From Nitrospirota bacterium (GTDB lineage Bacteria; Nitrospirota; Leptospirillia; Leptospirillales; Leptospirillaceae), in the NCBI GenBank assembly GCA_021806225.1, contig JAJZXW010000021.1, positions 1 to 64,000 on the forward strand: 64,000 nucleotides of DNA, in the 5' to 3' direction. The position numbers were made by a program, and so were the translations under genes. Within the stretch, counting starts at the first letter, position 1; each line of letters starts with the position of its first letter. Below, piece after piece: positions 54,407 to 63,171 of the stretch. The notes under the pieces were generated by a model, which was not told the origin of the DNA, did not search any database, and saw only the letters and a program-made list of their open reading frames with translations.

Positions 54407-54481
54407 TGGGGCGTCGACAAGCGGCAAGTCACGAGATTTTGGATCTCGCATTCCCAGGTTCGAATCCTGGCGCCCCAGCCA
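54407..54481 (+). tRNA. tRNA-Gln (anticodon TTG)
   Basis: A full cloverleaf. Acceptor stem TGGGGCG (54407-54413) with CGCCCCA (54471-54477), discriminator G, encoded CCA (54479-54481). Anticodon stem CGAGA and TCTCG around the loop TTTTGGA (54437-54443), anticodon TTG at 54439-54441. T-arm GGTTCGAATCC. It decodes CAA and CAG. Confidence 0.97.
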
Positions 54482-54497
54482 GTTCGCGTGATAAGGG

Positions 54498-54535
54498 CCG
54501 GCATGTTTGCCGGTGCGGAGGAGGTGTGACCTCCT
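54498..54535 (+). promoter_or_regulatory. Two hairpins in the prs leader
   Basis: CCGGCA-TGTT-TGCCGG (54498-54513), then AGGAGGT-GTG-ACCTCCT (54519-54535). No T-run follows. The second hairpin hides a strong SD-like AGGAGG and has a matching anti-SD arm, ACCTCCT, that could also pair with the real prs SD AGGAGG at 54561-54566. Confidence 0.5.
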
Positions 54536-54578
54536 TGCGAAAACTGAATGCTTCTTACTCAGGAGGATTGATACGGTC

Positions 54579-55517
54579 GTGAGGGAGATAAAGATATTTT
54601 CTGGGAACGCCAACATCTCGCTGGCCCAGGAAATTGTGTCTTACCTTAAGGTTTCTCTCGGGGCAGCTACCATCGGGGCGTTTTCCGACGGAGAAGTCCG
54701 TGTCAGGATCGAAGAGAATGTCCGGGGAAACGATGTTTTTCTGATCCAGTCGCTTTCGCATCCCGTCAATACGCATCTGATGGAGCTTCTCGTCATGATC
54801 GACGCGGTGAAAAGGGCCTCGGCTCAGCGGATTACCGCGGTTATTCCCTATTATGCCTATGCTCGCCAGGACAGGAAGGACCAACCGAGAGTTCCGATAA
54901 CGGCCAAGCTTGTCGCCGATCTGATCACGACGGCGGGGGCCTCGCGAATCCTGACCTTGGACCTTCATACAGGTCAACTCCAGGGTTTTTTCAACATACC
55001 GGTGGACCATCTCCATGGAACCCCTGTCCTGATCGAGCCGCTTAAAAAAATATCCGGGCAAAATCTCGTCCTCCTGTCCCCGGATGCGGGAGGGGTCGAG
55101 AGAACGCGGGTCTTCGCCAAAAGGCTTCAGGCTCCCCTTGCCATTATCGACAAGAGGCGGGAAGGGCCGAATCAGTCCCAAGTCATGAACATCATCGGGG
55201 ACGTTTCAGGAAAGACTGCGGTTATCCTCGATGACATGATCGATACGGCGGGTACGATTACGCAGGGGGCTCAGGCAGCGATGAATGCCGGGGCCAAAAG
55301 GGTTGTGGCTGTCGCGACCCATCCGGTCTTGTCAGGGATGGCCCTCGAGCGATTGAACAAGTCGGTGATCGATGAGGTGATTGTGACAAACTCCATTCCC
55401 ATGGGTGGGAAGGACGAGGTATGCCGTAAGCTTCGCGTCTATTCGATCGCGCCTCTGCTAGGAGAGGCGATCCGAAGGATTCACGAAGACGATTCGGTCA
55501 GCTCATTGTTTATCTGA
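54579..55517 (+). CDS. prs: Ribose-phosphate pyrophosphokinase
   Basis: 312 residues from GTG 54579. Marks: IKIFSGNANISLAQEIVSYL, YYAYARQDRKDQPRVPITAKLVAD read in two parts, the catalytic DLHTGQLQGFF and the PRPP site VILDDMIDTAGTITQGA. It makes PRPP for nucleotide and histidine synthesis. The SD AGGAGG is 12 bases upstream; the frame is open further upstream through the hairpins. Confidence 0.96.
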   Translation: MREIKIFSGNANISLAQEIVSYLKVSLGAATIGAFSDGEVRVRIEENVRGNDVFLIQSLSHPVNTHLMELLVMIDAVKRASAQRITAVIPYYAYARQDRKDQPRVPITAKLVADLITTAGASRILTLDLHTGQLQGFFNIPVDHLHGTPVLIEPLKKISGQNLVLLSPDAGGVERTRVFAKRLQAPLAIIDKRREGPNQSQVMNIIGDVSGKTAVILDDMIDTAGTITQGAQAAMNAGAKRVVAVATHPVLSGMALERLNKSVIDEVIVTNSIPMGGKDEVCRKLRVYSIAPLLGEAIRRIHEDDSVSSLFI

Positions 55518-55569
55518 GATGTGGTGGGGTTTCTGGTAAAAACTCCCGACAGTATAAAAGGAGGTCGGT

Positions 55570-56145
55570 GTGGATCACAGCAGGTTGAAAGTGTCTCTCA
55601 GGGAGAAGAACGGAAAGGGTGTGGCGAGGTCGCTTCGACGGACCGGACATATCCCGGCGGTTGTTTACGGGGGAGGAAAATCCCGGGCTCTTTCGGCTTC
55701 CTTGAAGGATGTGGAGAGGGCCCTGCATACGCATGCAGGAAAAAATGCCTTGTTTGATCTTGAAATCCATGGGGGCCCGGAAGTTCGTACGGCATTGACG
55801 CTCGTCCGGGATATTCAGAGGGATCCGATTACCGGAACGATTCTCCACCTGGACTTTTTTGAGGTTTCAGAAAAGGCGAGAATCCGGAACAAGGTTCCTC
55901 TTGAAGTCATCGGCGAAGCGCCGGCTGGTGTCAAAAAAGGCGGGACTCTGGATTTCGTGATGCGGGAACTCCATGTCGAATGTCTCTCTTTTCAGATGCC
56001 GGACCATATCAAAGTGGACGTTTCGGGGCTCGATATCAATCAGACCCTTCATGTGAGGGACATCACACTTCCTCCTGGAGTAAAGGTCCTTGATGACGAA
56101 AATTCCGTGGCCGTGCATGTTATTCCGCCGAAGGCTGAGGCTTAA
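55570..56145 (+). CDS. rplY: Ribosomal protein bL25, CTC type
   Basis: 191 residues from GTG 55570 with AAGGAGG upstream. An N-terminal 5S rRNA-binding domain (KGVARSLRRTGHIPAVVYGGG) is joined to a C-terminal TL5/CTC domain (ending VIPPKAEA). Binds 5S rRNA. In the usual prs-rplY-pth-ychF order. Confidence 0.96.
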   Translation: MDHSRLKVSLREKNGKGVARSLRRTGHIPAVVYGGGKSRALSASLKDVERALHTHAGKNALFDLEIHGGPEVRTALTLVRDIQRDPITGTILHLDFFEVSEKARIRNKVPLEVIGEAPAGVKKGGTLDFVMRELHVECLSFQMPDHIKVDVSGLDINQTLHVRDITLPPGVKVLDDENSVAVHVIPPKAEA

Positions 56146-56195
56146 GCCAGTTGGTTTTTTCCACTCTGGCTTGACGGGGTAGTGGAGGTGGTTTC

Positions 56196-56741
56196 TTGCC
56201 TTTGGTGATCATAGGGCTTGGAAACCCTGGACCGGAGTATGCGGGAACTCGTCACAATGTCGGAAAGCGGCTGCTTGATTTTTTGTCTGAAAAATATGTC
56301 ATCCCTCTGGACAAGAAACAGTCCGATTTTCAATTCGGAGAGGGATTGTGGCGAGAACGTCGCCTGCTGCTCGTCTTTCCGATGACCTTCATGAACTTGA
56401 GCGGGAAAGTGGTTCCATGGCTTCGGATGAAGGGGGCCGGAGATCCATCCCGATGGTTGTTGCTTCACGATGATCTTGACACCCCTTTCGGAATGGTCCG
56501 GTTTCGTGAAAAGGGGGGAGCCGGGGGCCAGCGTGGCGTCGAATCGCTTCTGCTCTCCGCCGCGTCGAAAGAGATCTCCCGGATCAAGGTCGGCATTGGA
56601 AGACCCCCATATGTGGGGGCGGATATCAGCGGGTATGTCCTATCCCCTTTTTCAAAAGAGGAAAAGGAGCGTCTCCCGTTTATGTTTGAGAATGCCTTGG
56701 AATTGACTGAAAAATGGCTGATGTCGAAAGACGGGAATTGA
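56196..56741 (+). CDS. pth: Peptidyl-tRNA hydrolase
   Basis: 181 residues from TTG 56196. The catalytic His lies in GNPGPEYAGTRHNVG. FMNLSGKVV and LLHDDLDTPFG are further marks. It releases peptides from stalled peptidyl-tRNA. A 7-bp hairpin (AAGCCAG...CTGGCTT) lies in the gap from rplY. Confidence 0.96.
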   Translation: MPLVIIGLGNPGPEYAGTRHNVGKRLLDFLSEKYVIPLDKKQSDFQFGEGLWRERRLLLVFPMTFMNLSGKVVPWLRMKGAGDPSRWLLLHDDLDTPFGMVRFREKGGAGGQRGVESLLLSAASKEISRIKVGIGRPPYVGADISGYVLSPFSKEEKERLPFMFENALELTEKWLMSKDGN

Positions 56742-56754
56742 TGAAGGGGTTTCT

Positions 56755-57849
56755 GTGGGGCTTTCCTGCGGCATAGTAGGGCTACCGAATGTCGGAAAGT
56801 CGACACTTTTCAACGCGTTGACTGCTGCTTCCGTCCCGGTCGCCAATTATCCTTTTTGTACGATAGACCCCCATTCGGGGATCGTGCCTGTACCTGACAA
56901 GAGGCTTGATCGTCTGGCGGAACTTTACAGCCCGAAAAAAGTGACGCCGGCCACAGTAGAATTCGTCGATATCGCCGGACTTGTCAAGGGGGCGAGCCAG
57001 GGAGAGGGCTTGGGCAACCAGTTTCTGGGGCATATTCGGTCCGTCGATCTCGTTGTGCATGTTCTTCGTGGTTTTCAGGATGGAGAGATCACTCATGTCC
57101 ATGGTGAGATCGACCCGGTCTCGGACCTCGAAGTGATCGAAACGGAGCTTCTCCTTGCCGACTTGTCTTCGATGACGCTCCGATTGCCCAAGCTGGAAAA
57201 GCAGTGGAAGTCGGAAGGAAAGGATTCCGAGGCTCAGAGGGCTCTTTTTACGACGATCCTGAATGGCCTTGAGGAAGGGCATCCTGCGAGGGAGATGCCT
57301 TCGGAGCCGCTAATGGAAACCTTTCGACGGAATCTGGGACTTTTGACAGACAAGCCTGCCCTGTATGTTGCAAACGTTTCCGAAGAGGAATTCCAGCAGC
57401 CTTCGGAAAGGGTCAAAGTCCTTGAAAAGGCGATTTCCGCGAGGGGTGCCTCCCTGATCCCCATATGTGCAAAATGGGAGGCCGAAATTGCGGAACTGCC
57501 CGCCCAGGAACGCGCAGCCTTTCTGGAAGGACTCGGTCTGGAAAGATCAGGTCTGGACCGATTGGCCTTCGAGGGATACCGCTCTTTGGGACTGGTGACC
57601 TTCCTTACCGCCGGAGAGATGGAGGTTCGGGCCTGGCCAGTTCTGAAAGGAACCACCGCTCCCAGAGCCGCATCGGAAATCCATTCGGATATCGAGCGCG
57701 GGTTTATTCGGGCCGAGGTCATGAGGTATGAGGACCTTGATCGGCTCGGTTCTGAAAAAATCGTCAAAGAGAAGGGGCTTCTTCGCCTTGAAGGCAAGGA
57801 GTACATCATTCAGGACGGAGATGTGGTTTATTTCCGTTTTCATGTCTAG
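56755..57849 (+). CDS. ychF: Ribosome-associated ATPase YchF/OLA1
   Basis: 364 residues from GTG 56755. The P-loop is GLPNVGKSTLFNAL, and DIAGLVKGASQGEGLGNQFL is the G3 region. The TGS-like C-terminus is present. An Obg-family protein that prefers ATP; it regulates stress and translation. GTG start and SD AAGGGG are clear. Confidence 0.95.
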   Translation: MGLSCGIVGLPNVGKSTLFNALTAASVPVANYPFCTIDPHSGIVPVPDKRLDRLAELYSPKKVTPATVEFVDIAGLVKGASQGEGLGNQFLGHIRSVDLVVHVLRGFQDGEITHVHGEIDPVSDLEVIETELLLADLSSMTLRLPKLEKQWKSEGKDSEAQRALFTTILNGLEEGHPAREMPSEPLMETFRRNLGLLTDKPALYVANVSEEEFQQPSERVKVLEKAISARGASLIPICAKWEAEIAELPAQERAAFLEGLGLERSGLDRLAFEGYRSLGLVTFLTAGEMEVRAWPVLKGTTAPRAASEIHSDIERGFIRAEVMRYEDLDRLGSEKIVKEKGLLRLEGKEYIIQDGDVVYFRFHV

Positions 57850-57871
57850 ATCAATCGAGAGGTGAATTCCG

Positions 57872-58255
57872 ATGAATTTTTATGAATGCGTCCTGTTGTT
57901 GAAGCCAACCCTTTCCGACGAGGAGTCCGCCTCGGTGGTCGGAAAGTTTGAAAAAATTGTCGGGGACAGAAACGGAACTGTTCATGCTACTCAGCGGCTC
58001 GGCAAGAAGAAGCTGGCTTATGAGTTGAAGAAGGAACGAAAAGCCGAATATGTTATTCTTTATATTGAGCTTCCCAACGCATCGGACGAGCTCGAACTTG
58101 AGCGCAACGCCCGTCTCGACGAAAGGGTTCTCAAGTCGATGATCCTCAAAAGAAAAAAACTCCTTGTTCCCCCCACCGAAGGACATGCCGAACATGCTGC
58201 CGGGGCGGAATCCCTATCCGAAGGTGCTGTGCAGGTTGAAGGAGCGGCAATTTGA
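57872..58255 (+). CDS. rpsF: Ribosomal protein bS6
   Basis: 127 residues. It begins MNFYECVLLLKPTLSDEE, with LGKKKLAYELKKERKAEYVI and the C-terminal LERNARLDERVLKSMILKR. A 25-residue acidic/Ala tail follows. Small-subunit protein; the stop overlaps ssb. Confidence 0.95.
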   Translation: MNFYECVLLLKPTLSDEESASVVGKFEKIVGDRNGTVHATQRLGKKKLAYELKKERKAEYVILYIELPNASDELELERNARLDERVLKSMILKRKKLLVPPTEGHAEHAAGAESLSEGAVQVEGAAI

Positions 58256-58680
58256 GCAGTTACAACAAGGTCATTCTCATGGGAAATCTGACCAGGGATC
58301 CTGAAATGCGCGTCACCGGGGGAGGAATGTCCGTCGGCACCTTCACCCTCGCGATCAACAATCGCGTGAGGGGAAACGATGAAAAAGAAGATGTCAGCTT
58401 TATCGATTGTGTCGCCTTTGGGAAGCAGGCCGATTTTGCCAAGGAATACCTTGGCAAGGGAATGCCGATCCTTGTCGAAGGACGTCTTCAGCAAAACCGT
58501 TGGGAACAGGAAGGTCAGAAGCGTTCAAAGATCGAGGTCATCATCCAGACACTGACCTTTGTGGGACCGCCCAAGCGTTCTTCCGGCTCAGGACCCGATA
58601 TGACCCACCGTCAGGATTCTTATCCGGATCCTGGCGCGGATCTGCTCATGGGGCAGGGAGAATCAGACATCCCCTTTTAA
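58252..58680 (+). CDS. ssb: Single-stranded DNA-binding protein
   Basis: 142 residues from TTG 58252, overlapping the rpsF stop. The OB fold is seen in NKVILMGNLTRDPEMR and FIDCVAFGKQADFAKEYLGKG. The C-terminal acidic tip (ESDIPF) binds partner proteins. GAAGGAG precedes the start. It is between rpsF and rpsR as in many bacteria. Confidence 0.95.
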   Translation: MSSYNKVILMGNLTRDPEMRVTGGGMSVGTFTLAINNRVRGNDEKEDVSFIDCVAFGKQADFAKEYLGKGMPILVEGRLQQNRWEQEGQKRSKIEVIIQTLTFVGPPKRSSGSGPDMTHRQDSYPDPGADLLMGQGESDIPF

Positions 58681-58737
58681 TGTGATTATCGGGAAGAATT
58701 TCAACGGCAATAAGATCAAATGAAAGGACATAAGCGC

Positions 58738-58968
58738 ATGGCAGGTCAGGCTCGCTCGTTCCAGAGAAAGAAAGTATGCCGGTTTTGCACAGAGAACCTC
58801 CTCATCGATTTCAAGGATCAGGTCACACTCCACTCCTACCTGACCGAGCGGGGAAAAATCCTTCCCCGAAGACTGACAGGCACCTGCTCCCATCATCAGA
58901 GGGCGGTTTCGAAAGCGATCAAACAGGCCAGAAATGTTGCATTTCTTGCCTTTGCCGAGGAAAGCTGA
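58738..58968 (+). CDS. rpsR: Ribosomal protein bS18
   Basis: 76 residues from ATG 58738 with AAAGGA about 10 bases upstream. The body is FKDQVTLHSYLTERGKILPR, then RLTGTCSHHQRAVSKAIKQA and RNVAFLAF. It has the zinc-binding C+ form: CRFC near residue 14 and a CSHH pair near residue 50. Binds with bS6 on the 30S platform. Confidence 0.95.
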   Translation: MAGQARSFQRKKVCRFCTENLLIDFKDQVTLHSYLTERGKILPRRLTGTCSHHQRAVSKAIKQARNVAFLAFAEES

Positions 58969-60121
58969 CCTGAACACTCCATTTCCCGTCGGAGTTTTTC
59001 TGTCGACGGTGTCCTTTTCCACGGCGCTGTATCTGTCGCTGCTGGCCCTTCCCCGGGTCGGTATCCTTATCGCCATGTTTTCCGGTGTTCCTATTGTGCT
59101 GGCCCAAATCCAGTTCCCGGCCCAACTTCTGGGGACTGGCGCCATGATCACCTCAGGAGGCCTGATCTTTCTTCTGGGATCGCTTCTCCATAATCCCATG
59201 CCGGGCCTTCAGGTTCTGATCTATGTAGGATGGTGCGGCCTTCCGGCTCTCCTGACAGCAGAGCTGTTGCGCCGGCAGGTTCGTATCCTTCCAATGCTTT
59301 TTTCAACCACTTTCCAGATTCTTTTTTTTCTTGGGGGAATCGCCCTATTCTTATATATGAAAACCCATGGGCAAATCTGGACGGAAATCTCCCAGACCAT
59401 TCACGGGGCGCTGGATGTCGTGATGAACGCTGCCATCAAGAATTCCCAGACATCGCTTACCCCCTCGGACCAGGCCCGGGTTCTGGGTCTTGAACCCCTC
59501 ATTTACAGAGCATTCATCGCTCTTCTTCCCGGATTCTTTGCGAGCATCGCCCTCCTGACTGCGCTGGCCGTATGGGCCTCAACAGTCGGAATTCTTGAAA
59601 AAAGGAACCTTTCTGCTGGGTTTCCAGGAATCGATCGATGGGTTCTCCCCGATCCCGTTGTCTTTGCCCTGATCGCCTCCATGGCCCTTCTTCTGATTCC
59701 CTCTTTCGAGGTCCGGGTGATGGGAACCAATCTCGTCATGTTTCTGGGAGTCCTTTATGTAGGACAAGGGGCAGGGGTTTTGCTAAGCTATGCAAGGAAG
59801 AGAGGGCTAAGAGGATGGTTCTGGCTTGTATCGGGAGTTTTTATCCTGATTCAGCCGATGTTCCTCATGATCCTGGGCATCGTCGGGATTATCGATATCT
59901 GGGCAGATTTTCGGCAACTCAGGGGAAATTCGCCTGGAGGGGACGGGTCGAGTGAAAAAGGCCGTTATGTGGAAAAGAAGCTGGACAACCTTTCTGACGG
60001 GGACGGGAACCATCGGGACCCTTTTCGCGCTTTCCGCCTGCGCATCTCCTTCCGGTGCGCCCGTCTCCTGGGGGCATTCCGGAGGAGAGGTTGTATCGAG
60101 GGAGCGATTCGGCCAGCCTGA
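58934..60121 (+). CDS. DUF2232 membrane protein
   Basis: Up to 395 residues with about eight membrane segments between residues 15 and 320. It resembles the DUF2232 family found beside rpsR. Start is uncertain: ATG 58934 overlaps rpsR and has no SD; CTG 58970, just after the rpsR stop and behind GAGGAAAG, is a good alternative. The polar C-terminal tail (about 60 residues) overlaps the start of rlpA by 170 bases in another frame. Confidence 0.65.
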   Translation: MLHFLPLPRKADLNTPFPVGVFLSTVSFSTALYLSLLALPRVGILIAMFSGVPIVLAQIQFPAQLLGTGAMITSGGLIFLLGSLLHNPMPGLQVLIYVGWCGLPALLTAELLRRQVRILPMLFSTTFQILFFLGGIALFLYMKTHGQIWTEISQTIHGALDVVMNAAIKNSQTSLTPSDQARVLGLEPLIYRAFIALLPGFFASIALLTALAVWASTVGILEKRNLSAGFPGIDRWVLPDPVVFALIASMALLLIPSFEVRVMGTNLVMFLGVLYVGQGAGVLLSYARKRGLRGWFWLVSGVFILIQPMFLMILGIVGIIDIWADFRQLRGNSPGGDGSSEKGRYVEKKLDNLSDGDGNHRDPFRAFRLRISFRCARLLGAFRRRGCIEGAIRPA

Positions 60122-60695
60122 CTTTTCCGTGGTCGAAGGCAAGGTAGGAATGACGGAGGTCGGACGAGCCTCCTGGTATGGTCCTACGTTTTATGGAAAA
60201 CGAACGGCCAGCGGGTCCATTTTCAGAAAACACTCCATGACGGCCGCCCACCGCACCCTTCCTTTGGGTTCGACCGTCAGGGTGACCAATCTGGCCAATG
60301 GCCGCTCCGTCGATGTTTTGATCAACGATCGGGGTCCCTTTGTATCGGGCCGGATTATCGACCTCTCCTGGGAGGCCGCCAACCGCCTCGAAATAATTGG
60401 TCCAGGGACGGGTTTGGTCAAGTTGACCGTTCTCTCGGTTCCAGGGGCGCCTGGAATAAATCCTGGAGGGCATTACACGATTCAGGTGGCCTCTTTTTCG
60501 AGCTACGACAAGGCCGTGAATTATGGGAAAAAATTACGGGGGTACGACCACATAAAAATTCAACGGTCGCATTTCGGCGGTCACCCAATTTTTCGAGTGC
60601 AGGTTGGCCATTTTTCAGACCCCCAAAGGGCCCGCTCATTTGCCCGGGAGGTGAAGGCGGATCTCGGGAGCGCCTTTATCGTTGAGGCAGACTGA
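59952..60695 (+). CDS. rlpA: RlpA-like lipoprotein with SPOR domain
   Basis: 247 residues from GTG 59952. Signal peptide with lipobox LSAC (Cys about 30). The double-psi beta-barrel has [32 protein letters not shown] and [10 protein letters not shown], with Asp catalytic residue. A C-terminal SPOR domain ([21 protein letters not shown]) binds denuded septal glycan. It acts as a lytic transglycosylase or septal factor in other bacteria. Confidence 0.92.
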   Translation: MKKAVMWKRSWTTFLTGTGTIGTLFALSACASPSGAPVSWGHSGGEVVSRERFGQPDFSVVEGKVGMTEVGRASWYGPTFYGKRTASGSIFRKHSMTAAHRTLPLGSTVRVTNLANGRSVDVLINDRGPFVSGRIIDLSWEAANRLEIIGPGTGLVKLTVLSVPGAPGINPGGHYTIQVASFSSYDKAVNYGKKLRGYDHIKIQRSHFGGHPIFRVQVGHFSDPQRARSFAREVKADLGSAFIVEAD

Positions 60696-60727
60696 AGGTA
60701 TTCACTATTAATCGAAAAGGATGGAGA

Positions 60728-60931
60728 ATGTCGGAAGCAAAAATCGAAAAGCTGGGAAAAAGGCTGACTCTTACCAAGGAAATGCTTCAGAAAAAGAAAG
60801 CGGAAGTCCCGTCCGAAAACCGGAAGGCGGATTCAGAGCTCCGGCGTCTCAAGCGGATCGTTCGGAGAGTCGCCAACAAGAGGCGTCGGTTGTCCCCCCC
60901 CGCTGAAGGTGCTTCCTCGAAAGAGAGCTGA
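60728..60931 (+). CDS. Small basic protein of unknown function
   Basis: 67 residues, very rich in Lys, Arg and Glu. The first 50 residues form a probable coiled coil. No family is recognised. ATG 60728 has GGATGGAGA upstream, 32 bases after rlpA, and the next gene starts 2 bases after its stop. Possible nucleic-acid-binding, but not shown. Confidence 0.55.
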   Translation: MSEAKIEKLGKRLTLTKEMLQKKKAEVPSENRKADSELRRLKRIVRRVANKRRRLSPPAEGASSKES

Positions 60932-60933
60932 CG

Positions 60934-61101
60934 ATGGCAATGATCTGGGAATACCGCGTCGCACCCATCAGTCGAGAGCAGGTTGAGAACCAGCTCAATT
61001 TTCTGGGTGAGGAAGGTTGGGAACTCGTGCAGATCGTTGTCATGAACAATCCTGAGATTCCCTATCAGGGATTTTTCAAGCGGATTCAGGGCTCCCGATA
61101 G
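60934..61101 (+). CDS. DUF4177-like small protein
   Basis: 55 residues from ATG 60934, 2 bases after the previous stop. WEYRVAPIS, LNFLGEEGWELVQIV and GFFKR fit the DUF4177 pattern (wEYkvv...LN.lG.eGWElv). No enzyme function is known for the family. AGAGAG upstream. Confidence 0.65.
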   Translation: MAMIWEYRVAPISREQVENQLNFLGEEGWELVQIVVMNNPEIPYQGFFKRIQGSR

Positions 61102-61114
61102 TCTTCAGAAAATC

Positions 61115-61570
61115 CTATTGGGAGTTCTTGAGGATGAGCGACCGTATCTTCTGATCGGCCTCGTTGAGGCCCTTGATGGCATCCCTGTCGAGATGAGTCA
61201 GCTTCTCCGAGGCTTGGTCGAGCGCCTGGGAAAGTGACGTGATCTCTGCGGGGGAAATCCGGTTTCCCGGGGCCCCTTTGAGAAACTTTTTTGCCGAATC
61301 GACGGCGATTCGGGCCTGACCGAAATTCTGGTCGAGAGTATCGTGAACCGCCGCTTCGATGCTCGTTTCCGCCATATGGAGATCCAGGGAGCGATGGAGT
61401 CTCTGGTAGGACTGACTGAAGTTCTTTCCCTGCTCGTTCAGCTGAAGCTTGAGGTTGTCCATCTGGGATTTGAGGTCATTGACCTGAGATCCGTTTTCTT
61501 TCTTTCCCATGGAGTAGGCGATGGCTATGGTTATGACTATCGCCATCACAATCAACAGATTTTTCATCAT
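61115..61570 (-). CDS. Anchored coiled-coil protein of unknown function
   Basis: 151 residues. One N-terminal membrane segment (LLIVMAIVITIAIAYSMG, about 5-22) precedes a long Gln/Leu-rich coiled coil (about 30-150). No family known. ATG 61570 or the next ATG at 61567 is the start; AAGGG lies upstream. The frame is open to 62173 but that is the antisense of rimO. Confidence 0.6.
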   Translation of the reverse strand: MMKNLLIVMAIVITIAIAYSMGKKENGSQVNDLKSQMDNLKLQLNEQGKNFSQSYQRLHRSLDLHMAETSIEAAVHDTLDQNFGQARIAVDSAKKFLKGAPGNRISPAEITSLSQALDQASEKLTHLDRDAIKGLNEADQKIRSLILKNSQ

Positions 61571-61693
61571 TTGCCGGCCCTTGGGAAAATAAGTGTATGG
61601 AAGTGGTTCCAATCGCTTCCAATTGTACCATGTTGGCTTTCCCCTTCCTAATGCGGGAGCGGGGATGGATTGTTTGGAGCGGGTGATCGAATC

Positions 61694-63052
61694 GTGAAAA
61701 AGAATATCCAGTGGAAGGAAAAGACGGTCGGAATCGTGAGCCTCGGGTGTCCGAAAAACGCCGCCGATACCGAGCGCATGATCGGCGATCTTTCCGGACG
61801 GGGGTATACCGTTGTGCCCGATCTGGAGGCGGCAGAAATCCTCCTCGTGAACACCTGCAGTTTCGTGACCGACGCCAGGAAGGAATCGGTCGATGCCATT
61901 CTGGAGCTCTCCCGATACAAGGAGGAGGGAAAGGCGAAATATCTGGTCGGCGCCGGCTGTCTGGTCTCCCGATACCGGGACCAGATGGGGGACCTTATTC
62001 CAGAAATGGATCTGGCCTTGACCACCTTCGATGAGGGACGTCTTGGCGAAATCCTGGACGAGGTGGGGGGAATTGCCCCATCCTTCCGTCCCCGTCTGAC
62101 TTTTCCGCTGGCCGAATCCCGTCTGACGCCTCCCCACCGGGCCTATGTCAAAGTATCGGAAGGGTGCGACCATCCCTGTACCTTCTGTTCGATCCCGCTG
62201 GCTCGCGGAGGGCAGGTCAGCCGTCCTCCGGAGGAAATCCTAGACGAGGTGCGGCACCTGTCTTCCCGCGGGGTGAAGGAAGTCACTCTCATCGCCCAGG
62301 ACCTGACCCGGTATGGCCATGACCTGGGGCAGACCGATGGCCTGTCATCGCTCCTCGAAAAAATCGACAGGGAAGGAGGCGTTCCCTGGGTTCGTCTCCT
62401 GTATGCCTATCCGACACTGGTTACCGAGGCTCTTTTGCGGATGATCAGGGAGTCCCAAAGCGTCCTGCCTTATCTCGACATTCCACTGCAGCATGTCGAC
62501 GAAGGAATCTTGGGCGCAATGAAAAGGCCAGGAAGCGTCGACTTCATGAAGAGGCTGGTCGACCGCATCCGGGAAGCCGTGCCGGGAATTGTCCTTCGAA
62601 CCACCTTCATCGTGGGCTTCCCCGGTGAAGGAGAGGAGGAGTTCGAAAGTCTGCTTCGCTTTGTCGAGTGGGCCCGATTCGATCACGTCGGGGTCTTTGC
62701 CTTTTCGAGGGAAGAGGGGACGCCTTCCTTCGATCTTCCGGGACAGGTTCCGCACGGGATCCGCATGCGCCGGAGAAAGGAACTGATGTCCCTGTGCGCG
62801 ACCATCGCCCAGGAGAAAAACCGGAGCCTTGAAGGAAAAACCCTGCCGGTATTGATCGAAGGTCTTTCCGAACAGTCGGATCTGGTCCTTTCCGGACGGA
62901 TCATGGGAATGGCCCCCGACGGCATCGACGGGGAGGTCCTTGTGCTTTCGGGACAGGGCCGTCCGGGAGATATTGTGGATTGCCGGGTCATGAAGGCCCA
63001 TGCCTATGATCTTGAGGCGTGGGAAGTCGGGGTTCCAGAACCGGCAAGTTAA
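61694..63052 (+). CDS. rimO: Ribosomal protein S12 methylthiotransferase RimO
   Basis: 452 residues from GTG 61694. The N-terminal UPF0004 domain has GCPKNAADTERMIGDL and VNTCSFVTDA. The radical SAM cluster is CDHPCTFCSIP. The C-terminal TRAM domain is present. It adds methylthio to an Asp of uS12. TTG 61670 is an alternative start. MiaB is excluded by LGCPKNxxDTE. Confidence 0.94.
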   Translation: MKKNIQWKEKTVGIVSLGCPKNAADTERMIGDLSGRGYTVVPDLEAAEILLVNTCSFVTDARKESVDAILELSRYKEEGKAKYLVGAGCLVSRYRDQMGDLIPEMDLALTTFDEGRLGEILDEVGGIAPSFRPRLTFPLAESRLTPPHRAYVKVSEGCDHPCTFCSIPLARGGQVSRPPEEILDEVRHLSSRGVKEVTLIAQDLTRYGHDLGQTDGLSSLLEKIDREGGVPWVRLLYAYPTLVTEALLRMIRESQSVLPYLDIPLQHVDEGILGAMKRPGSVDFMKRLVDRIREAVPGIVLRTTFIVGFPGEGEEEFESLLRFVEWARFDHVGVFAFSREEGTPSFDLPGQVPHGIRMRRRKELMSLCATIAQEKNRSLEGKTLPVLIEGLSEQSDLVLSGRIMGMAPDGIDGEVLVLSGQGRPGDIVDCRVMKAHAYDLEAWEVGVPEPAS

Positions 63053-63171
63053 CAGGCTCCTTTTCCATTCCGGGAAGGATCCACCCGGCTTGCGCTCCAT
63101 GCTCGATACCTCCTGCCTTCTCGCAAAAAAGTGGCAAATGGATTCCCGTATAAAAACCACCCATTCCTCAG

